A stretch of DNA of 64,000 nucleotides from CAVVFX01 sp963747535 (GTDB taxonomy: Bacteria; Acidobacteriota; Terriglobia; Bryobacterales; Bryobacteraceae), in the NCBI GenBank assembly GCA_963747535.1, contig CAVVFX010000017.1, forward strand, positions 310,001 to 374,000, written 5' to 3'. This document shows positions 41,353-50,192 of the stretch, piece after piece. The notes beneath the pieces were generated by a model. The model did no database searches. It was not told the origin of the DNA and saw nothing but the letters and a program-made list of their open reading frames with translations. The first letter of the stretch is position 1, and each line of letters opens with the position of its first letter. The position numbers and the translations under genes are program-made.

Positions 41353-42314
41353 TGATCGCCTCTCTGTACCTGGCCGCGGCCAGCATGATGGACTGCCGGG
41401 TCGTGACCGAAGATGTGATCCGTATGCGTGACCTGGCGGCCGCCGAGCCGGCTTTCTCGGCGGTGGACCCCGATTCCGTGGTGGGTTACTCCCCGCTACC
41501 GGGCGCCGTCCACGTCTTCACGGCAGCCGAGATTTCGCGCCTGGCTAAAACTTACTCGCTCGACGCGGGCGAGTATCGTACCGTGTGTTTCCAGCGCGCC
41601 ATGCGTGAACTCGATGAACGGGAACTGCATGATCTGCTTGATCGGGTCCTGGATATTCCCGCCGCGCGGATCGATCTGGTGGATTTCAGCCGTTACCCGG
41701 CGCCGGTAGGGGATCTGGTTTTCCCGCGCTCCGGGTTGGCATTGACGCTTTCTCCCGGGACCGATCCACTGCTGTGGAGAGGTTACGTCGTCTATGGCAG
41801 CGGGCGTCATTTTCAGATCTGGGCTCGCGTGAGAGTCCATGCCAGGCTTAGCCGCGTAGTGGCCACTGACAACCTGGTGACACGTGTGCCGGTAAGAGCC
41901 GATCAAGTTCGGATCGAGATGCTGGATGGCGTTCCGGATGCGCTCGCTCCCGCCCAATCGCTGGAGGATGTGGTGGGTAAGCTCGTGCTTCGACCGGTTC
42001 GCCGCGGTGCAACCGTGTCTCTTGACGATATATCGAGTGCGCTCACGGTCCATCGCGGAGACAAAGTCGATGTTGATTTCGAATCTCCCGGCATGCACCT
42101 GCGCATTGAAGCCTCCGCCGAGATGGACGGTCGCCTCGGGGATCGCATTCGGCTGCGCAATCTGCAGAGTAACAACATCTTCGAGGGGGAAGTTTCTGGA
42201 AAGGATCAAGCTCGTGTTGCTCTCTATGAAGAAACGAATCATGCCGGCGCTGCTGTGCGCGGTTCTGGTGATTCCTGTAATCCAGGCGAAAAAGAAGCCC
42301 AAGGATGCCACTAA
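41349..42314 (+). CDS. flgA: P-ring assembly chaperone FlgA
   Basis: 321 residues. The C-terminal half carries the SAF/FlgA domain: RVPVRADQVRIEMLDG, GKLVLRPVRRGATVSLDDIS and GDRIRLRNLQSNNIFEG, with a weak N-terminal signal peptide (MMIASLYLAAASMMDC). Family knowledge: periplasmic chaperone for FlgI assembly around the rod. The last ~29 residues run past the usual end of the family and overlap flgH in another frame for 89 bp, ending in a Cys-containing polar tail. The added tail may be a by-product of the flgH frame. Confidence 0.88.
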   Translation: MMIASLYLAAASMMDCRVVTEDVIRMRDLAAAEPAFSAVDPDSVVGYSPLPGAVHVFTAAEISRLAKTYSLDAGEYRTVCFQRAMRELDERELHDLLDRVLDIPAARIDLVDFSRYPAPVGDLVFPRSGLALTLSPGTDPLLWRGYVVYGSGRHFQIWARVRVHARLSRVVATDNLVTRVPVRADQVRIEMLDGVPDALAPAQSLEDVVGKLVLRPVRRGATVSLDDISSALTVHRGDKVDVDFESPGMHLRIEASAEMDGRLGDRIRLRNLQSNNIFEGEVSGKDQARVALYEETNHAGAAVRGSGDSCNPGEKEAQGCH

Positions 42315-42924
42315 TTCGGCGTTGGACGCATATGTAAAGGACTCGACACAGCGCGACGCGGTTCAGGAAGGCGACTTTCCCGGTTCGATCTGGTCGCCAT
42401 CCTCCCGCCTGGCCGATCTGGGCCGCGATGTCCGGGCCAACAAGGTGGATGACCTGGTCACCATCGTAGTTGCCGAGAACGCGTCCGCCGTTTCGACTGG
42501 CCAGACGAAAACCTCGCGGGCTTCCTCTGCCAATAGTTCGATTACCTCTGTGCTCGGACCGCAGAAAGCCACTGGCACGCTTGCCAATCTGCTCAATCAG
42601 ACGGGTTCGACAAGCTTGGCCGGCTCCGGAACTACCTCGCGCACCACCACGCTGAGCGCCACGCTGACCGCGCGCGTCGCTCGCCAGCTTCCTAACGGCT
42701 ATCTTCTGCTCGAAGGGACAAAAGTGGTGCAAGTCAATGGAGAGAAACAGACGGTGACGGTTCGTGGCGTGATTCGCTCGGCCGATCTGGCTGCGGACAA
42801 TAGCATCCAGTCCAATCGCCTGGCCCAGATGGAAGTCAATATCGACGGCAAAGGAGTCGTCAATGACGCGATTCACCGGCCTTTCTTCCTGTATCGCCTG
42901 CTACTCGGACTGCTTCCTTTCTAA
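42226..42924 (+). CDS. flgH: Flagellar L-ring protein FlgH
   Basis: 232 residues. Motifs: PGSIWSPSSRLADLGRDVRA, DDLVTIVVAENASA, and GVIRSADLAADNSIQSNRLA, ending IHRPFFLYRLLLGLLPF. The N-terminus is a Sec signal (MKKRIMPALLCAVLVIPVIQA) with no proper lipobox; a Cys at 11 lies inside the hydrophobic core. FlgH is usually a lipoprotein, so this ring may anchor in the outer membrane differently. It starts 89 bp inside flgA. Confidence 0.92.
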   Translation: MKKRIMPALLCAVLVIPVIQAKKKPKDATNSALDAYVKDSTQRDAVQEGDFPGSIWSPSSRLADLGRDVRANKVDDLVTIVVAENASAVSTGQTKTSRASSANSSITSVLGPQKATGTLANLLNQTGSTSLAGSGTTSRTTTLSATLTARVARQLPNGYLLLEGTKVVQVNGEKQTVTVRGVIRSADLAADNSIQSNRLAQMEVNIDGKGVVNDAIHRPFFLYRLLLGLLPF

Positions 42925-42928
42925 TGCC

Positions 42929-44146
42929 ATGCATTCCATCCTCGGCTCCTCCTCACCATTCCTCCGTAGGACCAGTCTCCGTCTGACAGACGATCGGTTT
43001 TTGTCGTCTGTCGGCCGGCGACAGCCGGCGGCCTGCAAACTGCTCCTGGCTGCGTGGCTGGCTTTTCCATTATTGCAGGGCCTTTACGGCCAGACCCGGT
43101 TGAAGGACCTGATCACACTCGAAGGCATGCGCGACAACCAACTGGTCGGCTACGGGTTGGTGGTTGGCCTGGCGGGAACCGGCGATAAACAGACTACGGT
43201 CTTCTCGACCCAAAGTCTCGCGAATATGCTCCAGCAAATGGGCGTGACAGTGAACCCTACGGTCATCACTGTCAAGAACACCGCCGCGGTCATGGTCACC
43301 GCGACACTCCCGGCGTTCGCGCAACCCGGTACCCATATCGATGTGACCGCATCGGCTATCGGGGATGCGGCCAATCTACAGGGAGGCACACTCATTTTGA
43401 CGAGCTTGCGTGGCGCCAATGGACAGGTCTACGCCACCGCACAAGGCTCGGTTGTCACAGGCGGATTCGCCGCGGGCCGCGGCGGTAACAGCCAGACCGT
43501 CAACCATCCAACGGTTGGCCGGGTGCCGAATGGCGCCACTGTTGAACGCGCGGCGCCCTCACTCGCGCCCTCTCTTAAGGTGGACCTCCAGCTTCGCCAG
43601 TCGGATTTCACTACGGCCGCCAGGATCGCAAAGGCTATCAATGAGAAATTTCCCAATCAGGCCCATGCCGAAAACTCGGCGCTGGTGACTGTCCTGATCC
43701 CGGACGACTATCTGCACCGCACCATCGAATTCATTTCAGAGCTGGAAAAGATTCCTGTGGACGCCGACCAGGCCGCCAAAGTCGTCATTAACGAGCGAAC
43801 CGGAACCATCGTGATGGGCAAAGACATTCGCATCAAACCGACAGCAATCTTTCATGGCAACCTGATTGTCCAGGTTGAGACTACCTTCGCGCTCCCGCCG
43901 CCGCCTCAACCGAGCGGAGTCGCTCCGCCGGGGTCTCAACCGAGCGGGAAACCGGACCCTGTTCCACAAACCAAGTTATCGGCGAATGAAGAAAAAGGGC
44001 ATAACGTGATCCTGAAAGATGGGGCAACCGTGGAAGAACTAGTCCGGGCTTTAACCGCCATCGGATCGACGGCCCGCGACGTGATCGCCATCCTGGAGAA
44101 TCTCCGGGCCGCCGGCGCGCTCGACGCCGAACTGGAAGTGATCTGA
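42929..44146 (+). CDS. flgI: Flagellar P-ring protein FlgI
   Basis: 405 residues from ATG 42929; TTG 43001 is an in-frame alternative. The mature part begins near QTRLKDLITLEGMRDNQLVG and keeps GYGLVVGLAGTGDKQT, ANMLQQMGVTV and the C-terminal ELVRALTAIGSTARDVIAILE. The signal peptide core is KLLLAAWLAFPLLQG. Before it lies a ~38-residue n-region that is abnormally long and encoded largely by a REP-like hairpin (42981-43030). An Ala/Pro/Ser insertion is seen at about residues 327-350. The stop overlaps the flgJ start by one base. Confidence 0.92.
   Translation: MHSILGSSSPFLRRTSLRLTDDRFLSSVGRRQPAACKLLLAAWLAFPLLQGLYGQTRLKDLITLEGMRDNQLVGYGLVVGLAGTGDKQTTVFSTQSLANMLQQMGVTVNPTVITVKNTAAVMVTATLPAFAQPGTHIDVTASAIGDAANLQGGTLILTSLRGANGQVYATAQGSVVTGGFAAGRGGNSQTVNHPTVGRVPNGATVERAAPSLAPSLKVDLQLRQSDFTTAARIAKAINEKFPNQAHAENSALVTVLIPDDYLHRTIEFISELEKIPVDADQAAKVVINERTGTIVMGKDIRIKPTAIFHGNLIVQVETTFALPPPPQPSGVAPPGSQPSGKPDPVPQTKLSANEEKGHNVILKDGATVEELVRALTAIGSTARDVIAILENLRAAGALDAELEVI
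42981..43030. repeat. Diverged REP hairpin inside the flgI signal region
   Basis: Stem GACAGACGA / TCGTCTGTC around the loop TCGGTTTTTG, the same 10-nt loop pattern as the REPs, followed by a second hairpin GCCGGCGACAGCCGGC. Same architecture, different stem sequence. The standard GTRG is not directly before the stem. Confidence 0.65.
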
Positions 44147-44463
44147 TGCCCGACACCGTCCTTTCCCTGGGCTCCACGCCTCTAATGCCTACTGGAACTC
44201 CGATGGGCAGCAAAAAAGACAGCCCGGAAGAGATCCACCGCGCGGCTCAGCAGTTTGAGTCGCTTCTCATCACACAAATTCTCAGGACCGCCCACAGCGA
44301 CGATGAAGGTTGGCTGGGCACCGGCGATGACCAGACGGCCAGTTCCGCTATGGGGATCGCCGAAGAACAACTCGCGCAAGCCCTCAGCGCAAGGGGGGGC
44401 CTGGGGTTAAGCCGGTTGATCGAGCAAGGCCTCACAAAGTCCACGAATGCGACCCGGCACTAA
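44146..44463 (+). CDS. flgJ: Rod-binding protein, FlgJ N-terminal domain only
   Basis: 105 residues matching the rod-binding domain: EIHRAAQQFESLLITQILRTA, then SSAMGIAEEQLAQALSARGGLGLSRLIEQGL. The muramidase domain of proteobacterial FlgJ is missing. A separate lytic transglycosylase gene follows two genes on (44914) and may supply peptidoglycan cutting. The 3' end overlaps that of fliS on the other strand by 32 bp. Confidence 0.88.
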   Translation: MPDTVLSLGSTPLMPTGTPMGSKKDSPEEIHRAAQQFESLLITQILRTAHSDDEGWLGTGDDQTASSAMGIAEEQLAQALSARGGLGLSRLIEQGLTKSTNATRH

Positions 44464-44941
44464 CGGCCATTTCCGCCGATGCGGTCTCGGCCGGAACGCC
44501 CCAATGAGATACCGGCACCCTTTCAGGTATTGGATCGGATTTTGCGCTGGCTTGTGCGATAGCCTGCCACGCTTCCGACAAAGTCGAGAGCAGTCCCAAA
44601 ACCTCGGCCAGCGGTCCATCCGCCTGGTGCATATTGGCATCCAGCAGCCGCACCAGGCAGTAACCATAGAGCGCGCGAAGACGCTTGGACAGATCGGCAC
44701 CCGCTTCCATGTTCAGCGAAGCATCGAGTTCAGAGATCACTTCGCAGGCTTTGGAGATGGCCTTCGAACGCAACGCAATGTGGCCCTCGACGAGTTGACG
44801 GCGCGCCTCCCGCACTTCAGTGATTGCTTTCAAGTACAACATTGCCACCAGTTCCAGTGGCTCCGCCGACAAAGTTTTCTCCGCGAGATAACTCGCGAGG
44901 TTGGAATTGCCGTATGTCGAATTTCCGTAAGCCGAATTCAT
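44432..44941 (-). CDS. fliS: Flagellin chaperone FliS
   Basis: 169 residues from ATG 44941. The family core is seen in EPLELVAMLYLKAITEVREA, ALRSKAISKACEVISELDAS and LRALYGYCLVRLLDANMHQ, and the protein ends in a ~40-residue polar tail. FliS binds FliC in the cytoplasm and prevents early polymerisation. It is alone on the minus strand between flgJ and the lytic transglycosylase. No flagellin gene is in the window. Confidence 0.85.
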   Translation of the reverse strand: MNSAYGNSTYGNSNLASYLAEKTLSAEPLELVAMLYLKAITEVREARRQLVEGHIALRSKAISKACEVISELDASLNMEAGADLSKRLRALYGYCLVRLLDANMHQADGPLAEVLGLLSTLSEAWQAIAQASAKSDPIPERVPVSHWGVPAETASAEMAVSAGSHSWTL

Positions 44942-45627
44942 ACTCACTAGTCTTATCGGCACTGATGTGCCAGAGCTTTAGTTTTTGTGCGGCCAGACAA
45001 AGCCAGGGGGCGCCATCAGCCCCCCAGCCTGAATCTCCGGCGAAGCAGCAGCAAGACTCGGTCGCGCGGCAACAGCAGTCCATCGCGGCCCAGCGGCAGT
45101 CCGTCGAACGACAACGCGCTACTGCGGGACCTGCCGCGAGCACGCTGAAGCGTCGCGTGTCATTAGCGGCGTCCGTCGAGGCTTCCAACCCGTTCAGATG
45201 CGAACCTGTTCCTTCGATGATGCTCGATAACGTCGTCCACAACGCTGCCAAGACCTATGATGTTGAGCCGAATCTGATCCAAGCGGTCATCCGCCAGGAA
45301 TCGGGGGGATATCCGTGCGCCGTATCGGAGAAAGGCGCCATGGGACTGATGCAGTTGATGCCTGATACGGCTCTCGCGATGGGTGCGGCCGAGCCCTTCG
45401 ATATCATCCAGAACGTGACAGCCGGGACTCGCCTCCTGGCCGAGTTGATGCTGCGTTATCACGGCGATCTGAACCGGGTGCTAGGCGCCTACAACGCCGG
45501 GCCCGCGGCCGTGGACCGGAGCGGTGGCGCTTTGCCATTCCCCGAGACCCTAAACTATGTGCGCTCGATACTGGAGCAGCTCAGACTTCCCGATTACCCT
45601 AAACTATTTGCCGCTCCTGTCCGATAG
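44914..45627 (+). CDS. Exported lytic transglycosylase (SLT family)
   Basis: 237 residues from ATG 44914; ATG 44965 is an alternative. Signal peptide region NSYSLVLSALMCQSFSF, a Gln/Arg-rich linker (residues 40-80), then the SLT domain: YDVEPNLIQAVIRQESGG with catalytic Glu129, KGAMGLMQLMPDTAL and VLGAYNAGPAAVD. It cleaves peptidoglycan to a 1,6-anhydro product. Lying beside flgJ (which lacks its own muramidase domain), it probably opens the wall for the rod. The first codons overlap the fliS start on the opposite strand. Confidence 0.9.
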   Translation: MSNFRKPNSYSLVLSALMCQSFSFCAARQSQGAPSAPQPESPAKQQQDSVARQQQSIAAQRQSVERQRATAGPAASTLKRRVSLAASVEASNPFRCEPVPSMMLDNVVHNAAKTYDVEPNLIQAVIRQESGGYPCAVSEKGAMGLMQLMPDTALAMGAAEPFDIIQNVTAGTRLLAELMLRYHGDLNRVLGAYNAGPAAVDRSGGALPFPETLNYVRSILEQLRLPDYPKLFAAPVR

Positions 45628-45655
45628 AAGCATTAGGAAGGGAACAAACTCGAAG

Positions 45656-46027
45656 ATGCCCGTTGATGTATTGATCGTAGATGACTCCGCCGCCATCCGG
45701 AAGATTCTCCAGCGAGTGCTGCGCCAGACCGATATTCCCATCGGCGATGTCCTTGAGGCTGGTGACGGCGTAGAAGCCTTAAAAGCGTTGAGCGGCCGGA
45801 GCGTCCACCTGATCCTGTCCGATATCAACATGCCCAACATGGATGGGATCCAGTTGCTCACCCAGTTGAAAGCGAGTGACAAGTGGAAATCCGTTCCCAT
45901 CATAATGGTGACGACTGAAGGAGGCCAGGCAAAGGTGATCGAAGCAGTACAATTGGGCGCTGCCGGATATGTGCGCAAGCCATTCACCGCGGACCAGATA
46001 AAGGAGAAGCTGACTGGCCTGATCTGA
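45656..46027 (+). CDS. cheY: CheY-like single-domain response regulator
   Basis: 123 residues, receiver domain only. Acidic pair Asp9/Asp10 in LIVDDSAAIRK, phosphorylation site Asp56 in LSDINMPNMDG, Thr86/87 and Lys108 in YVRKPF. AGGAAGG precedes the ATG. A chemotaxis CheY that binds the switch (FliM/FliN) is likely by context, though no CheA or CheW is in the window and other output is possible. Confidence 0.88.
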   Translation: MPVDVLIVDDSAAIRKILQRVLRQTDIPIGDVLEAGDGVEALKALSGRSVHLILSDINMPNMDGIQLLTQLKASDKWKSVPIIMVTTEGGQAKVIEAVQLGAAGYVRKPFTADQIKEKLTGLI

Positions 46028-46066
46028 GATTGAAGGCGCTGAGTGCGAGACCGTGGTGATCCGGTT

Positions 46067-46163
46067 TGTCCGTCGTCCGTTATCCGTCATCCGTTTTTTT
46101 GGGGGCCGCGCAGTTAGGAGCTCAACGACCACGGAAAAGCGGATAACGGACAACGAATGACGG
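46067..46163. repeat. Imperfect long inverted repeat between cheY and the glycosyltransferase
   Basis: Left arm about 46067-46100 (CCGTCGTCCGTTATCCGTCA, then T-run) and right arm 46133-46163 (GCGGATAACGGACAACGAAT) are near inverses. The T-run after the left arm could end cheY transcription, and the two convergent genes share it. Confidence 0.6.
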
Positions 46164-47195
46164 CTACGCCAGAAACCGCTCCCACGCCCGCAAGGCGCGT
46201 TGATTGTAACTTCGCAGCGCTTTGAGTCCCCGATGCGAGGCCCGCCTGTCCCCCAATAGCCTTTGTCCGATGACCGCAATGTGGTGGACGTCGTCGACCT
46301 TCGCCTTCCAGTATTCCGGCGCCCATTCGATGGCGTGGGATACGACCGACGGCACACCTTCCGCGACTCCATCCGCCGTAACCACATTGAATGTCTCGGT
46401 ATAGCTCGGTTGCAGCAGCAAATGCATGTGCCGGACCGTTTGCCGGAACTGCGGCCACGTCTGCCACCCGTTCTCGACCACGCGAACATGACGCAGGCCC
46501 GTCGTCATCTGCTGGATCGCCTGGGGTAACGGACCGCCCCCTTCATTGCGGCCCGACGACATCCAAAACTCCAGGTCGACGCGCATCCGGCTGGCGATCT
46601 CGAGCGCCGCCCCCGCTGCGGTCATGAAGTTCTTCAGAGGACGCGCCGCGCCGAACGCGCCGATGCGCAGTGTGCCTCCCGAAAACAGCGTCCGTTTGGG
46701 GCCGGCCGTTTGATCCAGGTGATAGAGATTCGGCAGGTAGGCGCATGAAGTCCCATAGGTGTCCCCGACCCAGGTAGCCAGCCGTTCACTATTGGCGGCC
46801 ACCTGGAAATTCCAGGTACTGCGCTGCAGTTCGAGTCCCTCGCGCACCAGGCGCATCGCACCAGGATCCGCTTGCAGGAATCCCAGATTGGAGTGACAAT
46901 TCACGGCGAATTTTGTTTCCGGATGGTCGGCGGTCAACTGGTGCAGATCGGCCGTCGGAATCCACGGCGCCGAAACTACAACATGGCTCACAGGCGCTTC
47001 TGCCTGGGCCGCCTTCAACCGCTCTCCTAAATTCTGGCTGCTGTTAATTGCCCAAACGTCAGTCGTAGCACCGGCGTCCCGCAACATCTTGGCCGAGTTC
47101 AAGGCCGTAACACCCAGTCCAATATGGCTCACCGCTCGGTTCGCCGCAAAGTTTTTGTAAGCGAGTATGACTCGTAAATTTCCGGGTTGCATCAT
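46164..47195 (-). CDS. GT-B glycosyltransferase, family 1/4-like
   Basis: 343 residues, no signal peptide. The C-terminal domain has the GT4-like signature LLLQPSYTETFNVVTADGVAEGVPSVVSHA, where the acidic residue binds the donor. The N-terminal half has a Rossmann-like AVSHIGLGVTALNSAKML. Likely transfers a sugar in envelope or glycan synthesis; donor and acceptor unknown. It follows the flagellar cluster and could glycosylate flagellin, but nothing in the sequence proves this. Confidence 0.78.
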   Translation of the reverse strand: MMQPGNLRVILAYKNFAANRAVSHIGLGVTALNSAKMLRDAGATTDVWAINSSQNLGERLKAAQAEAPVSHVVVSAPWIPTADLHQLTADHPETKFAVNCHSNLGFLQADPGAMRLVREGLELQRSTWNFQVAANSERLATWVGDTYGTSCAYLPNLYHLDQTAGPKRTLFSGGTLRIGAFGAARPLKNFMTAAGAALEIASRMRVDLEFWMSSGRNEGGGPLPQAIQQMTTGLRHVRVVENGWQTWPQFRQTVRHMHLLLQPSYTETFNVVTADGVAEGVPSVVSHAIEWAPEYWKAKVDDVHHIAVIGQRLLGDRRASHRGLKALRSYNQRALRAWERFLA

Positions 47196-47299
47196 CTTCT
47201 GTTTTCAACATAACGGCTGAAAATCAGAACAAGCTGCACGGTTCTTTGTAAATGATTGATTCCAATGATCCGGGACGTTGGAAAGCGTGCGTGAACGCT

Positions 47300-49261
47300 T
47301 TACCGGCCGTTTCCCGCGATCAACTCCCACTTCTCGCCGAAGAATCCGGCATCGACCACCTTGCCGGGCGCATACCCATCGGGCGGCACACTGGTGTCGA
47401 TAACCGCGAAATCCGGCAAGCGGGCGACCTGCCGCGCATTGTTGAGATTATCGACCTCCCGGAAAGTGTGCCCGCTGTTGAGCACCACATACTTCTTCGG
47501 ATTCAGCGGATTGGGGTAGATCAACACCAGAGCGGAATTCGCCGGGTACCTCTGGCTGTCGATCGCGATCCCCGCCGAAGTCCATTGGATCGGCAGCCTG
47601 GCGGCAATTTTTTCGAGAATCCGGTTGCTGGCGGGATCGCCCCACAACACCAGGTTGCTAGCAGCGATATCAGCGTCTGTCACGGCGGTATCGTCCTTCA
47701 CCCGAGCCTCGCCGCGGAACTGACGTCGCCATTCGCGAATGGCATGTTCCTGCTCGGACGAACACCATGCCCCGATCGCGGGCGATAGCGGAGTCCCGGT
47801 CGGCCTGACCATGATAAAACTGTCCATGAACGCGTCGTCGATGGGTCCCTGCAAGCCATGACGCTTGCGCAACTGCTTGTCATCCAAGGCGCCGACGGAC
47901 CATTGCGAACCGGTCTTGTGGAGTTGCAAGGTCCAGGAGCGATCGGTCATCGGACCCGGCGCGCTGACCTTCTGGCCGTCGATCAGGATGGCTGGTTTCG
48001 ATTCCACATCCAACAGATTCGCACCCGGCGCCATGTCGAGGGTCAGTGCCGTTACGTTGGATGTCTGCACCGTGACCGTGTGATCGCTGGTTACCTCGGC
48101 ATCCACGCGCGCCCGCTCCCACTCGTGATCCATGGCGTCGACCGTAACCCACTTCATGCGGTTGTAGGCGAGCGTCCAGGTAGTGAATTTTACGTGCCTC
48201 GGAAATGGCGTACTGCCGCGATCGGCATTGGCGTCGATCAACCGGCTGATCACGATCTTCGAATCCGGATGATAACGGTGCGCCGTATCCGGTCCCCAGA
48301 CGCGGGAGAGGCGTAGACCCTCTTCCGCCATGTAGCGCTCCATAATATCCGCCGCTTCCCGCTGCGGATCCTTGTCGCCGTTGTATGCCACCACCGGCAC
48401 CTGATAAAGATTGCCCGCGTAGTCGGTCGCATCGTAGAGATGCCACAACTTCTTCTCATACCAGGTTGGTTTGGGACCCTGCCTGTCGACGTGCGTGAAC
48501 TCCCGCGTCTCGGCAAATCCGGCGCCGGGAGCCGCGGCCGCCCAAATTCCGTAGTGTGTTGCGAAGTGCCAGACCGACGCGCCGCCCATACTGAATCCCC
48601 GCACGAGCAGGCGACTTTCGTCGATCGCGTAGTGCTTCTTGACGTCGTCCATGGCTTCGAACAGGTCCACTTCGCCGGCGAATTTATTGGCGTTGCAGTA
48701 TCGGCCGTAAAGATGCAGGACGATAGTGTTCGGGGGTTGAAACTCGCCCGGATTGCGCATGCGGTCGGCGATGAAGTTGACCTCGCTCAACGTCTCTCCC
48801 CGGCCGTGAAACCAGGCGTCGAGGCGGAAGCGATGAGCCGAAGCCGGGAACCAGCTCGGCGGAACCACCAACCCGTACGGCTGCACGCTGCCATCGATCT
48901 TCGAGATATATCCGCGGACTACGAGGCCGGTCTGCTTCGTCCATGGCGCGTCGCCATGAGCCAAGGCATCGGCACGCGCCTGCCCTTCCTGCAAGATGTT
49001 GCGAGCCTTTTCGAATTCGTTGGCATTGAAGAATTCGTTGCCTTCGAGCGCGAAGCGCACCGCCTTGTGGAATACCAGGACGTCGGGCAGCAGAGGATTG
49101 CTCTTGAGGCTCTCCATGCTCTTGCCGAGGCGATCCAGTCCGGCCCGCAACTCCGCGCGAACGTCCGCGGGGACGGCGATACCAGGCGGAGGCACGGGCC
49201 TGACCGGAGGGGCCTGAGCCCATAGGGCCGCGGCACAAAGAAATGGCAGTAGGACTCGCAT
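47300..49261 (-). CDS. Secreted alpha/beta hydrolase with prolyl-oligopeptidase-type active site
   Basis: 653 residues with a signal peptide (MRVLLPFLCAAALWAQA). The serine nucleophile lies in VRGFSMGGASVW. A likely acid is the Asp of YNGDKDPQREAA and a likely base the His of GPDTAHRYHPDS, giving a triad in the right order. The C-terminal ~300 residues are beta-rich and unassigned. An esterase or peptidase acting outside the cell is likely. No clear operon partner. Confidence 0.8.
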   Translation of the reverse strand: MRVLLPFLCAAALWAQAPPVRPVPPPGIAVPADVRAELRAGLDRLGKSMESLKSNPLLPDVLVFHKAVRFALEGNEFFNANEFEKARNILQEGQARADALAHGDAPWTKQTGLVVRGYISKIDGSVQPYGLVVPPSWFPASAHRFRLDAWFHGRGETLSEVNFIADRMRNPGEFQPPNTIVLHLYGRYCNANKFAGEVDLFEAMDDVKKHYAIDESRLLVRGFSMGGASVWHFATHYGIWAAAAPGAGFAETREFTHVDRQGPKPTWYEKKLWHLYDATDYAGNLYQVPVVAYNGDKDPQREAADIMERYMAEEGLRLSRVWGPDTAHRYHPDSKIVISRLIDANADRGSTPFPRHVKFTTWTLAYNRMKWVTVDAMDHEWERARVDAEVTSDHTVTVQTSNVTALTLDMAPGANLLDVESKPAILIDGQKVSAPGPMTDRSWTLQLHKTGSQWSVGALDDKQLRKRHGLQGPIDDAFMDSFIMVRPTGTPLSPAIGAWCSSEQEHAIREWRRQFRGEARVKDDTAVTDADIAASNLVLWGDPASNRILEKIAARLPIQWTSAGIAIDSQRYPANSALVLIYPNPLNPKKYVVLNSGHTFREVDNLNNARQVARLPDFAVIDTSVPPDGYAPGKVVDAGFFGEKWELIAGNGR

Positions 49262-49320
49262 AGCCGGAATCCAAGATTATTTCACAGACTGACAACTCTC
49301 CAGAAACTGCGCCCTTCGGA

Positions 49321-49366
49321 GGCTGCTCTGCAGCCGGCAGACCACCAAAAACGATGGTCTCCCACG
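49321..49366. repeat. REP element downstream of two convergently placed genes
   Basis: Minus strand GTGG, stem GAGACCA / TGGTCTGCC (one side shorter), loop TCGTTTTTGG, then GGCTGCAGAGCAGCC. A slightly decayed copy in the 151-bp gap between the GNAT gene and the hydrolase. Confidence 0.8.
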
Positions 49367-49382
49367 GGGGCCTTTGGAGCGC

Positions 49383-49405
49383 GCTGATAACTGGCAACTG
49401 ACAAC
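49383..49405. repeat. Single unit of the CAGTTGTCAGT palindromic repeat
   Basis: CTGATAACTGGCAACTGACA matches, nearly base for base, the right part of the cluster at 11310-11390. It lies just after the GNAT stop. Confidence 0.5.
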
Positions 49406-49412
49406 TGCCTCT

Positions 49413-50192
49413 CTACGACGTGAACACGGAGACCTGCCCGACCGTTTTGTAGCCCATTTTGCGGTACAGTTCGTATCCGAATGAGGTGGATTGCAATACA
49501 GTCCGCTGGATGCCGGTCTGCTGTCTGGCCCGATCGATTGCACAGCGTACGATGGCCTCACCGATGCCTTGGCCGCGATGTGCCGGCAGGGTGCCCACGT
49601 TGTACACGCCAATGACGTCAGCGGCGACTACCGTAGCCGCGGTGGCGACGGGTTCACCGTCCCAGTATGCGAGCCAGGAGACAAAATCTTTTCGCTCGCC
49701 CATCCGGTCGTCGAAAACCTCTTCAAACCACAACAGCGGAACATGGAAGCAGACCGCACCGATTTCGCAAAATGCGCGACGGCTCGCCGGGTCGGCAACC
49801 GGCTTCATTTCGATTCGCGGAAGACGCCGCCATGGAGCCACCAGGGATTCCGCGGCCATCGCGGGCAACTCAGACGACAGCGAAAGACCCATGCGGGCAA
49901 AAATCCGCTCGGCTTTGCGCTGCAGCCGGCGGTCCAGGAAAGAGTCGCACATCCAGAACGCCCAATGGATGCGGCGTTCGGCAAAGTGTATGGAAGCCAG
50001 GGCGATACGCCGCTCGAGGTCTGCCTCGTCCGAGACATAGGAGTTGAGAAAAGCGGCATTAAACATCTGAAATGTGGCGCCCAGCGAATGAATGCTCACG
50101 CCGCCGCATTCACGCACATCGGCGCGATCGCGAGCGTCCGCAAGAATGCGGAAACTCTGCCTCAGGTTTTGCTCTACTGGATGGAAATCCAT
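49413..50192 (-). CDS. GNAT family N-acetyltransferase
   Basis: 259 residues from ATG 50192 (MDFHPVEQ); TTG 50216 would add eight residues. The C-terminal half has the acetyl-CoA loop GTLPAHRGQGIGEAIVRCA (R/Q-x-x-G-x-G/A) and TVLQSTSFGYELYRKMGYKTV, typical of GNAT. The N-terminal ~110 residues are helical and may bind the substrate. Substrate unknown. It is divergent from the metallo-beta-lactamase gene, with 48 bp between starts. Confidence 0.83.
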   Translation of the reverse strand: MDFHPVEQNLRQSFRILADARDRADVRECGGVSIHSLGATFQMFNAAFLNSYVSDEADLERRIALASIHFAERRIHWAFWMCDSFLDRRLQRKAERIFARMGLSLSSELPAMAAESLVAPWRRLPRIEMKPVADPASRRAFCEIGAVCFHVPLLWFEEVFDDRMGERKDFVSWLAYWDGEPVATAATVVAADVIGVYNVGTLPAHRGQGIGEAIVRCAIDRARQQTGIQRTVLQSTSFGYELYRKMGYKTVGQVSVFTS

